A stretch of DNA of 64,000 nt from contig JASFYT010000020.1 in NCBI GenBank assembly GCA_045047085.1, positions 62,001-126,000 on the forward strand, given 5' to 3'. The DNA comes from GCA-2401155 sp045047085. Its GTDB lineage: Bacteria; Pseudomonadota; Alphaproteobacteria; Rhizobiales; Rhizobiaceae. Of this stretch, positions 43,936-52,005 are shown in pieces. The notes under the pieces are model-generated. The model did no database searches. It worked only from the letters and a program-made list of their open reading frames with translations, and was not told the DNA's origin. Positions within the stretch are counted from its first letter, which is position 1; each line of letters starts with the position of its first letter. The position numbers were made by a program, and so were the translations under genes.

Positions 43936-45210
43936 ATGAAAGCGCTCGAAGGTATCAAAATCCTTGATTTCACCCATGTTCAATCTGGCCCGACCTGCAC
44001 CCAGCTTTTGGGCTGGTTTGGTGCGGATGTAATCAAAGTCGAGCGTCCTGGTGTCGGTGATGCTACCCGTAAGCAATTGGTCGATGTGCCTAATGCTGAC
44101 AGTCTCTATTTTACGATGCTCAATCATAATAAGCGTTCCATCGAGCTTAATTCAAAAAACGAGATCGGTAAGGAGGTGCTTACCCGCCTTATTGAGGAAT
44201 GCGATGTGCTGGTGGAAAATTTTGCCCCAGGTGCTTTGGACCGGATGGGCTTTTCCTGGGAGCGTATTCAGGAAATTAATCCGCGTATCATCATGGCGTC
44301 GATCAAAGGTTTTGGCCCAGGCAAATATCAGGACTGCAAAGTTTATGAAAACGTGGCGCAGTGTGCTGGTGGTTCTGCTTCAACTACTGGTTTTCTAGAC
44401 GGACCGCCGCTCGTAACGGGTGCTCAGATTGGCGATTCTGGTACCGGTCTACATTTGTGTCTTGGTATCGTGACGGCACTTTTCCAACGTGAAAAAACCG
44501 GCCGTGGCCAAAAAGTTACAACGGCTATGCAGGATTCAGTTCTTAATCTGGCTCGAGTGAAACTGCGCGATCAGCAACGTTTGGCTGCAGGACCACTGAC
44601 AGAATATTCCCAGCATGGTGAAGGCATCCCGTTTGGTGAAGCCACGCCGCGTGCAGGCAATGATTCTGGTGGTGGGCAACCGGGTAGAATTCTTAAATGT
44701 AAAGGCTGGGAAACCGATCCGAATGCCTACACATATTTCATCTGTCAGGCTGCGATCTGGGGAAAGATTTGCGAGTTAATTGGTGAACCCGAGTGGTCTA
44801 CCAAAGAAGGTTATGCCAAGCCGGGTGAACGTTTGGATAAGCTCAATGATATTTTTGAGCGCATTGAACAATGGACAATGACCAAGACTAAATTTGAAGT
44901 GATGGACATATGTAATCCGCACAATATTCCGGTCGGACCAATTTTATCCATGAAGGAAATTTCAGAAGACGAAGGTCTTTTTGCTACTGGCACAATGGTT
45001 AGGGTCGATCATCCGGAGCGCGGTGAATATCTCAGTGTTGGTTGCCCGATCAAGATGTCGGATAGCCCTGTTGAAGTGACGCGGTCACCGCTGCTTGGGG
45101 AACACACTACAGAAATCCTGAGCGATGTTTTGGGTTATTCAGGCGAAGACCTTGACCGTGTAATTGGGTCAGGTGCCGTTGGTGAAATAAAATCGGAAGC
45201 GGCTGAGTAA
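43936..45210 (+). CDS. frc: Formyl-CoA:oxalate CoA-transferase
   Basis: Class III CoA transferase of 424 residues that moves CoA from formyl-CoA to oxalate, regenerating oxalyl-CoA for Oxc and releasing formate. Typical Frc segments are ILDFTHVQSGPTCTQLLGWF, IKVERPGVGDATR and the catalytic-Asp region TGAQIGDSGTGLHL. The downstream formate-THF ligase takes up the formate. It lies 43 bases after oxc. Confidence 0.95.
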   Translation: MKALEGIKILDFTHVQSGPTCTQLLGWFGADVIKVERPGVGDATRKQLVDVPNADSLYFTMLNHNKRSIELNSKNEIGKEVLTRLIEECDVLVENFAPGALDRMGFSWERIQEINPRIIMASIKGFGPGKYQDCKVYENVAQCAGGSASTTGFLDGPPLVTGAQIGDSGTGLHLCLGIVTALFQREKTGRGQKVTTAMQDSVLNLARVKLRDQQRLAAGPLTEYSQHGEGIPFGEATPRAGNDSGGGQPGRILKCKGWETDPNAYTYFICQAAIWGKICELIGEPEWSTKEGYAKPGERLDKLNDIFERIEQWTMTKTKFEVMDICNPHNIPVGPILSMKEISEDEGLFATGTMVRVDHPERGEYLSVGCPIKMSDSPVEVTRSPLLGEHTTEILSDVLGYSGEDLDRVIGSGAVGEIKSEAAE

Positions 45211-45230
45211 GGCTGATTGGGAGGAATATT

Positions 45231-46172
45231 ATGCGTATAGTACTTCACGGCCAGCAAGCCTTTGGCAAGGCGGTATTGGAAAAATTGCTTGAACGCGGCG
45301 AGGATGTTGTTGCTGTTTGTACAGCACCTACCAAAGAGGGGCGGCGCGAAGACGAACTTGCAGTATTCGCTCAGGAAAAAAATATTCCACTACATCAGCC
45401 CGCTTCATGGAAGACACCGGAAGCTCTTGAACTGATGCAGTCTTTTGATGCTGATGTTTGCATGATGGCTTATGTGTTGTTGTTTGTGCCGGAAGCTGTG
45501 CTTAACGCGCCTAAACGCGGGACATTCCAGTATCATCCATCGCTTTGTCCATTGCACCGTGGTCCAAGTTCTATCAATTGGCCAATTGCTATGGGTAGCA
45601 CACAAACGGGGCTAAGTATTTTCTGGCCCAATGACGGATTGGATGAAGGCCCGATCTTGTTGCAGAAAACCTGCGCTATCGGACCCGATGACACGCTGGG
45701 CGATGTTTATTTTAAGAGTCTTTTCCCGATGGGCGTTGATGCGATGCTTGAGAGCCTGGATTTGGTCAAAGCCGGGGTCATCATAAAGCATGACCAGCGT
45801 TTGGACGATGGTTCTTACGAAGGTTGGTTCAAGAAAGCTCAAGCCGAGATTGATTGGTCGAAGCCTGTGGCTGATATCTACAACGTCATTCGCGCGGCTA
45901 ATCCGGCACCCGGTGCCTGGACCACTCTAAATGGCGAACAGGTTCAGGTGTATGACAGCGCAAAATTGGACGGTGAAGGCGCTGCTCACGGTGAAATTGT
46001 CGCCATCTCGGATGATGGCGTTACGGTTCAGGCCAATGGTGGCTGTATCCTTATAAAACGGGTGCGTCCGGCAGATAGTGGAAAAATACCAGCATCGGAA
46101 TGGGCGCAAGCCGCATCATTGTCCGATGGAAACATGCTTGGTTCAGAGGGAAAAAATACTGATGGCATATAA
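45231..46172 (+). CDS. 10-formyltetrahydrofolate hydrolase-like formyltransferase-fold protein
   Basis: A 313-residue protein of the formyltransferase fold. It aligns with the N-terminal hydrolase domain of 10-formyl-THF dehydrogenase (ALDH1L1) rather than with methionyl-tRNA formyltransferase: VLHGQQAFGKAVLEKL, the catalytic-His motif YHPSLCPLHRGPSSINW, and the catalytic Asp in SIFWPNDGLDEGP. A C-terminal hotdog-like domain is present. No aldehyde-dehydrogenase domain follows. It overlaps fhs by 11 bases. It could hydrolyse 10-formyl-THF, or transfer a formyl group between formyl-CoA and THF; the second is speculative. Confidence 0.8.
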   Translation: MRIVLHGQQAFGKAVLEKLLERGEDVVAVCTAPTKEGRREDELAVFAQEKNIPLHQPASWKTPEALELMQSFDADVCMMAYVLLFVPEAVLNAPKRGTFQYHPSLCPLHRGPSSINWPIAMGSTQTGLSIFWPNDGLDEGPILLQKTCAIGPDDTLGDVYFKSLFPMGVDAMLESLDLVKAGVIIKHDQRLDDGSYEGWFKKAQAEIDWSKPVADIYNVIRAANPAPGAWTTLNGEQVQVYDSAKLDGEGAAHGEIVAISDDGVTVQANGGCILIKRVRPADSGKIPASEWAQAASLSDGNMLGSEGKNTDGI

Positions 46173-47838
46173 GACCGATATTGAAATTGCACGCGAAGCA
46201 AACAAGAAACCAATTCAGGAGATTGCTGCAAAGCTTGGCATTTCGAATGAAAGCCTCATTCCTTATGGTCACGATAAGGCAAAAATATCCGACGAATTCA
46301 TTGCGGCACAATCGGGTAAGAAAAATGGCAAGCTTATTCTCGTAACCGCGATCAACCCAACGCCTGCCGGTGAAGGAAAAACCACAACTACTGTTGGTTT
46401 GGGTGATGGGCTTAACGCGATTGGCAAGAAGACCGCAATTTGCATCCGTGAAGCGTCCCTTGGCCCGTGTTTTGGCATGAAGGGCGGGGCTGCCGGTGGC
46501 GGTTACGCGCAGGTTGTTCCAATGGAAGATATGAACCTTCATTTCACTGGGGATTTTCACGCAATTACATCAGCGCACAATCTATTATCTGCGATGATCG
46601 ACAATCATATTTATTGGGGCAATAGCCTTGAGATCGATAACCGCCGTGTTGTATGGCGCCGTGTGATGGATATGAACGATCGCGCTTTGCGCCAGATCAC
46701 GACCTCCCTTGGTGGGGTGGCGAATGGCTTTCCATCCTCATCCGGCTTTGACATTACGGTTGCCTCTGAAGTTATGGCAATTCTTTGCTTAGCTCTAAAT
46801 CTTGATGATTTGCAGGAGCGTCTCGGGCGCATCATTGTTGCTTATCGCAGGGATCGTTCTCCGATTTATGCCCGGGACATCAAGGCCGATACAGCTATGG
46901 CGGTGTTGCTCAAAGATGCAATGCAACCAAATCTGGTACAAACTCTGGAAAACAATCCAGCGTTTGTGCATGGCGGTCCGTTCGCCAATATCGCCCATGG
47001 TTGTAACTCTGTGGTTGCAACAACTACTGCTTTGAAACTTGCAGATTTTGTTGTGACCGAAGCAGGATTTGGTGCTGATCTGGGGGCTGAGAAATTCCTA
47101 AATATTAAATGCCGTCAGGCAGGCCTTGCACCTGATGCCATTGTCATTGTTGCAACAATTCGGGCAATGAAAATGAATGGTGGCGTTGCCAGATCCGATC
47201 TTGGTGCAGAAAACGTACAGGCAGTTAAAGATGGTTGCCCGAACCTTGGGCGTCATGTTGAAAATATCAAAGGCTTTGGTGTCCCAGCCGTGGTTGCGAT
47301 CAACCATTTTGTAACGGATACCGATGCTGAAATTCAGGCTTGTAAGGACTATGTTGCTAACCTCGGGGCGGAGGCGATCCTATGTAAACATTGGGAAAAT
47401 GGTTCAAAAGGTATTAAAGAACTTGCCACTCGCGTTGCAGAAATTGCGGAAAGTGGTGCGTCTAAATTCCAGGTGCTTTATCCAGACGAAATGGGCTTGT
47501 TTGAGAAGATGGAAACGGTTGCCAAACGCATCTATCGCGCTGAAGGCGTGGTCATGGACAAGAAAGTTCGCGACCAGTTGAAACAATGGGAAGATGCCGG
47601 ATATGGCAAATTACCGGTGTGCATGGCCAAAACGCAATATTCATTCTCCAGCGATCCGGCCCTTAGGGGGGCACCGACTGGTTTTTCAATTCCCATTCGC
47701 GAGGTTCGTTTGAGTGCCGGGGCTGGATTTATTGTCGCTATCTGCGGAGAGATTATGACAATGCCGGGTCTGCCGCGGGTGCCATCATCTGAATCAATAA
47801 TGCTGAATGATCAGGGTCAAATCGACGGTCTTTTTTAG
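46162..47838 (+). CDS. fhs: Formate-tetrahydrofolate ligase
   Basis: A 558-residue enzyme that joins formate to THF with ATP, giving 10-formyl-THF. The ATP-binding loop TPAGEGKTTTTVGLGDGL and the folate-region GPCFGMKGGAAGGG are intact. ATG 46162 lies inside the end of the preceding gene, so translation is coupled. Within an oxalate operon it conserves the formate released by Frc as a C1 unit. Confidence 0.95.
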   Translation: MAYKTDIEIAREANKKPIQEIAAKLGISNESLIPYGHDKAKISDEFIAAQSGKKNGKLILVTAINPTPAGEGKTTTTVGLGDGLNAIGKKTAICIREASLGPCFGMKGGAAGGGYAQVVPMEDMNLHFTGDFHAITSAHNLLSAMIDNHIYWGNSLEIDNRRVVWRRVMDMNDRALRQITTSLGGVANGFPSSSGFDITVASEVMAILCLALNLDDLQERLGRIIVAYRRDRSPIYARDIKADTAMAVLLKDAMQPNLVQTLENNPAFVHGGPFANIAHGCNSVVATTTALKLADFVVTEAGFGADLGAEKFLNIKCRQAGLAPDAIVIVATIRAMKMNGGVARSDLGAENVQAVKDGCPNLGRHVENIKGFGVPAVVAINHFVTDTDAEIQACKDYVANLGAEAILCKHWENGSKGIKELATRVAEIAESGASKFQVLYPDEMGLFEKMETVAKRIYRAEGVVMDKKVRDQLKQWEDAGYGKLPVCMAKTQYSFSSDPALRGAPTGFSIPIREVRLSAGAGFIVAICGEIMTMPGLPRVPSSESIMLNDQGQIDGLF

Positions 47839-47849
47839 GAGAGTGTGAC

Positions 47850-48704
47850 GTGGTTCGCAAAATAATCTTGCCGGTGAGGGGTGACGGGAAAGGCGATAAT
47901 GTCTTTGCCCATGCCGCCGCACTTGCAAAGCGATTCAATGCTCATGTGGTTGTGACCCATTGCAGGCCTAGGCCTGAAGATTTGTTGCCATTTGGCGTTC
48001 CAATACCTTCGTTCATGAAAGAACAATTGCTTGATCAAGCGCGTAAACTTGCTGATCTGGAGGAAGAAGGTCTGGAAGGTGAATTCGCAGAACTTGCCAA
48101 GCAGTTTGGTTTGAGGATGACTGATAAGCCCACCGGAAAATCTGCAACCGTATCATGGGTGGAGGAGGCGGGGCGTCAGGTTGATGTGATCAAACACCAT
48201 GGCAGACTGGCCGATGTCATTTGCGTTGCCAAACCTGACAGGGATCGCAACCTTGGAACCAATACCTTGAAGGCTGCATTGTTCAATACCGGGCGCCCGG
48301 TGATGATGTGTCCTGCTGAGGAAATACCGCCAAAAGTTTTGGGTGAGAAGATTACGATTGCATGGAATGGTTCCACAGAGGCTGCGCGCGCCGTAGCCCT
48401 GACATTGGGAATTATTGAGAAGGCTGGTGACGTCACCATATTGTCTTGTGGGACCGAAATACATGGAGCCAACGCAGAGGATTTATTGGTCTATTTTGCT
48501 GATAGAGGAATTTCTGCGAGCGTTGAACGCTTTACCGCAGAGAAAAAAATTAGCGAAGAACTGATTAACAGAAGCAAGGCTGCTGGCGCTGATCTGATGA
48601 TCATGGGTGCTTACGGCGATAGCCATGAACACGAGTCTATATTTGGTGGCAACACCCAATATGTGGTCGATAATGCGGATATACCCGTCATTCTGGTGCA
48701 CTAG
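47850..48704 (+). CDS. Tandem-domain universal stress protein
   Basis: A 284-residue cytoplasmic protein with two Usp folds (KIILPVRGDGKGDNVFAHAA at the start; KITIAWNGSTEAARAVALTL in the middle). The second domain ends with LMIMGAYGDSHEHESIFGG, close to the UspA nucleotide loop G-2x-G-9x-G(S/T). The start is GTG 47850, 11 bases after fhs. Its inclusion in an oxalate operon is unusual and suggests a link with the acid or energy stress of oxalate growth (inference). Confidence 0.85.
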   Translation: MVRKIILPVRGDGKGDNVFAHAAALAKRFNAHVVVTHCRPRPEDLLPFGVPIPSFMKEQLLDQARKLADLEEEGLEGEFAELAKQFGLRMTDKPTGKSATVSWVEEAGRQVDVIKHHGRLADVICVAKPDRDRNLGTNTLKAALFNTGRPVMMCPAEEIPPKVLGEKITIAWNGSTEAARAVALTLGIIEKAGDVTILSCGTEIHGANAEDLLVYFADRGISASVERFTAEKKISEELINRSKAAGADLMIMGAYGDSHEHESIFGGNTQYVVDNADIPVILVH

Positions 48705-48841
48705 GTGAACCAGAAACAGGCTTTGGAGAGCCTCGACGAGAAATTGAAATGAAGATTGGAGAATTTAGCCGAATTGTCGGCTTAGAATGCGACGCGTGAC
48801 GCTTTCACGCAAAATATAGCAATTACCTTGGGAGGTTAATT

Positions 48842-49819
48842 ATGCGTATTACAAAAAGATTGTTTCTCACCGTGGTTGGTGCTGCTGCATTAGCTACGAC
48901 TTCACTTGGCTCAATCGCTCAGGCGTTTGAACCAAACAAACCAGTCAATTTTATTATTATGGCTGGTAAAGGCGGTGGTGCCGACAAGATGGCTCGCCTG
49001 ATGCAAGCGATTATTGAAAAAGAAAAACTTTCACCACGCCCGCTAGTTCCAACCAATAAATCCGGCGGTTCCGGCGCTGAAGCGCTTATCGCTGCTAAAG
49101 GTGCAAACGACCCCAACCATACAATCATGGTGACGTTGAATTCGTTCTTTACCACCCCCTTGCGCCAGCCTGGCCTTGATGTGGACATCATGAAATTTGC
49201 ACCGGTTGGCCGTATGGCTGAAGATACATTCCTTCTCTGGGTCCATAAGGATTCTGGCATTACTACTTTCGAAGAATATCTGAAAGTTGCCAAGGAACAG
49301 GGCAAGAAATGGGTGATGGGCGGAACCGGTAAAAACTCCGAAGACAATATCATTACCGATTATTTGAACGGCAATTATGGCCTGTCCATGAAGTACATTC
49401 CCTATAAAGGTGGTGGAGCTGTTGCCAAGCAGGTTGCTGGCAAACAGTTGAATTCTTCAGTGAACAATCCATCAGAAGCACTGGGCTTTTACGAGTCTGG
49501 CGACATGGTTCCATTGGTAGCCTTTACCGATGAACGCTTGCCAATGTTCCCTGATGTTCCGACATTGAAGGAAAAAGGTGGCGACTTCTCATATTTCATG
49601 CAGCGGGCCGTTGTTGGCGCTCCGGGCATGTCTGATGAAGCCGCCGCATTTTATACAGACCTCTTCAAGAAAGTTTACGCCTCTGCCGATTGGCAGGAAT
49701 ACAAATCCAAGAAATCCCTGATGGGAGATTTCATGGCTGGCGATGAACTGAAGAGCTATTGGGTTACACAGAGGGATCGTCATACGAATATCCTGAAGGC
49801 ATCAGGCGCTATCAAATAG
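48842..49819 (+). CDS. TctC-type substrate-binding protein of a tripartite tricarboxylate transporter
   Basis: Periplasmic binding protein of 325 residues with a signal peptide (LFLTVVGAAALATTSLG…QAFE). The TctC layout is visible (KPVNFIIMAGKGGGADKMAR, VPTNKSGGSGAEAL, YIPYKGGGAVAKQVAG). It starts after GGGAGG and is followed by the two membrane subunits. It sits in the oxalate block, so oxalate or a related dicarboxylate is its likely ligand; the family alone cannot tell. Confidence 0.9.
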   Translation: MRITKRLFLTVVGAAALATTSLGSIAQAFEPNKPVNFIIMAGKGGGADKMARLMQAIIEKEKLSPRPLVPTNKSGGSGAEALIAAKGANDPNHTIMVTLNSFFTTPLRQPGLDVDIMKFAPVGRMAEDTFLLWVHKDSGITTFEEYLKVAKEQGKKWVMGGTGKNSEDNIITDYLNGNYGLSMKYIPYKGGGAVAKQVAGKQLNSSVNNPSEALGFYESGDMVPLVAFTDERLPMFPDVPTLKEKGGDFSYFMQRAVVGAPGMSDEAAAFYTDLFKKVYASADWQEYKSKKSLMGDFMAGDELKSYWVTQRDRHTNILKASGAIK

Positions 49820-49857
49820 GCGCGAAAAAGTAAGAGTAGACCGAGAGGAAAAAGAAG

Positions 49858-50388
49858 ATGCGTAGGGCGGAAATTGTAACAGCAGTAATCCTTGGATTCC
49901 TCTCGGTCTATTTAATGTGGAAAAGTGGCGAGGCTCCGGCCTGGAACCCCGATATTGCCAGATTTGACAATATCGGTCTGATTGAAGGTGAAGGTCCGGG
50001 CAGTGGTTTTTGGCCGTTCTGGCTTTCAACGATCATGCTGGGTTGTTGCATATGGATTGGCATAAACTGGATTCGAAAAACCTCACCGGCTTCTGTATCA
50101 GAAGAACCGTTTCTCGATGACTACGGCAAGAAAATGTTTCTGCTCGTTGGTGGCGGGTTGTTTGGCTTTTTAATAATGATCCATTTCGCAGGGTTTTATG
50201 GGGCGATATTCTTGTTCCTCGTATATTACCTGCGATTTTTGGGACGGCACACGGTGAAACTCACATTGGCTGTCGCGGTTTGCATCCCGGTTGTGAGCTT
50301 TTTCTTTTTCGATATCGCGATGAGGATTGTCCTGCCGAAGGGGTATCTCGAACCTTTGTTTATTCCGCTCTACGACATTTTTCTTTAG
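49858..50388 (+). CDS. TctB-type small membrane subunit
   Basis: A 176-residue protein with four hydrophobic segments (VTAVILGFLSVYLMW, WLSTIMLGCCIWIGI, LFGFLIMIHFAGFYGAIFLF, LAVAVCIPVVSFFFF) and the usual TctB signature GSGFWPFW near residue 45. It lies between the TctC and TctA genes. Confidence 0.88.
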   Translation: MRRAEIVTAVILGFLSVYLMWKSGEAPAWNPDIARFDNIGLIEGEGPGSGFWPFWLSTIMLGCCIWIGINWIRKTSPASVSEEPFLDDYGKKMFLLVGGGLFGFLIMIHFAGFYGAIFLFLVYYLRFLGRHTVKLTLAVAVCIPVVSFFFFDIAMRIVLPKGYLEPLFIPLYDIFL

Positions 50389-50462
50389 AGCCAGTTTTGA
50401 TTTAATTGAAGATAAGCATACCCCGCAAGGCTACAGCGGTCGGACGCTAAAGGAGACGCAAA

Positions 50463-51995
50463 ATGGATGTATTGGCATCTTTGTTTAACGGAATTTTGGT
50501 AGCACTGGAGCCAATCAATCTGGGCCTTGCACTGTTGGGTGTGGTGGTCGGATTGTTTGTTGGTGCGATGCCGGGACTTGGTTCCGTAAATGGTGTTGCT
50601 ATCCTGCTTCCATTTACATTCGTGATCCAAAGCATGACGGGTAGCGCCACCTCGCCGATGATTTTCCTTGCTGCGATTTATTACGGCGCGATGTATGGGG
50701 GGGCGATATCTTCGATTACGCTTGGCATTCCGGGGGCTTCCACGGCAGTGGCGACAACCTTTGATGGGCGTCCGATGGCGCTGAAGGGCAAAGCGCATGT
50801 GGCACTGGTTACGGCAGCACTTGCCTCGTTTGTAGGCGGTACATTCTCTACAGTTATCTTTACAGCTTTTGCACCAGCATTGGCGTCCGTAGCGCTGGAT
50901 TTTGGTGATCCAGAAATTTTTGCACTGATGCTATTGGCATTCGCGACCTTTGTTGGTCTGGGTGGGGATGATATTCCTAAAACCATTTTCTCAATCTGCA
51001 TCGGGTTGGTTCTGGCAACTGTTGGATTTGACATTATTTCTGGTGAGCCGCGCTTGATATTCATGGATATAACAGGCTTCTCTCACGGCATTCGTTTCCT
51101 TGTGTTGGCGATCGGCGTCTATGGTATTGGCGAAATGATTTGGACGATCAACACGTCACGCTATGGCAGCACAATGACTAATGTTGATGTGAGCGCCAAG
51201 AGCATCTGGAGTGCTGTAAAAGAGTTCAAGACAGCTTGGCGCGGTACGGCGATTGGTTCTTCTCTCGGATTTTTCGTAGGTATTTTACCAGCTGCTGGTG
51301 CCACGCCGGGGGCGCTGATGTCTTACGGTGTTACCAAGTTGACGTCGAAAAATCCCGAAGAATTTGGCAAGGGTGCAATTGACGGTATCGCTGCACCAGA
51401 AGCAGCCAATAATTCGGCTTCGACCGGGGCGATGTTACCGATGATGACATTGGGTATTCCTGGATCACCGACCACGGCAGTTCTGCTTGCAGGTATGGTA
51501 ATCTGGGGGCTGCAACCTGGTCCGCTGCTCTTTACCAATCAGCCGGATTTTGTCTGGCCCCTTATCGGTTCATTCTATGTTTCGAATGTGATTGCTGTGC
51601 TGGTCAATCTGGCCTTCATTCCGGTATTCCTTTGGATGTTGCGGATGCCATTTACTATTCTTGCGCCGATCATCTTTGTTCTGTCACTAGTGGGTATTTA
51701 TGCTGCCTATCTTGATATTTTTGATGTCTGGTTGATGGTGATAGTCGGCGTGGCGGCGTTCTTCCTGCGGATATTGGATTATCCTTTAGCCCCCGCTGTG
51801 CTGGCTATTGTTCTGGGGCCAATTGCGGAACCAAAATTGCGTCAGTCTCTGTTGTTTTCTGATGGAGATTTCAGCATTTTCTTTACTCGTCCGATTGCCG
51901 GGCCGATCACCATAATTGCGCTTATTCTGATATTGTTGCCTTTGTTCAAATTTATTCGTGATAAGTTTCGTGCATCCAAAATACAAAGCGTATGA
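50463..51995 (+). CDS. TctA-type large membrane subunit
   Basis: A 510-residue permease with about twelve membrane segments. TctA motifs are present: VGAMPGLGSVNGVAIL-like start, GAMYGGAISSITLGIPGAS and the second GMLPMMTLGIPGSPTTA-like repeat (here GAMLPMMTLGIPGSPTT). It completes the TTT transporter and is followed 10 bases later by the P-loop kinase gene. Confidence 0.92.
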   Translation: MDVLASLFNGILVALEPINLGLALLGVVVGLFVGAMPGLGSVNGVAILLPFTFVIQSMTGSATSPMIFLAAIYYGAMYGGAISSITLGIPGASTAVATTFDGRPMALKGKAHVALVTAALASFVGGTFSTVIFTAFAPALASVALDFGDPEIFALMLLAFATFVGLGGDDIPKTIFSICIGLVLATVGFDIISGEPRLIFMDITGFSHGIRFLVLAIGVYGIGEMIWTINTSRYGSTMTNVDVSAKSIWSAVKEFKTAWRGTAIGSSLGFFVGILPAAGATPGALMSYGVTKLTSKNPEEFGKGAIDGIAAPEAANNSASTGAMLPMMTLGIPGSPTTAVLLAGMVIWGLQPGPLLFTNQPDFVWPLIGSFYVSNVIAVLVNLAFIPVFLWMLRMPFTILAPIIFVLSLVGIYAAYLDIFDVWLMVIVGVAAFFLRILDYPLAPAVLAIVLGPIAEPKLRQSLLFSDGDFSIFFTRPIAGPITIIALILILLPLFKFIRDKFRASKIQSV

Positions 51996-52005
51996 TTAGG
52001 ATTAT

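Noticed and set aside
45231..46172. Methionyl-tRNA formyltransferase (fmt)
   Set aside because: Motifs follow the 10-formyl-THF dehydrogenase hydrolase domain more closely, there is no def gene beside it, and it is coupled to fhs in an oxalate operon.
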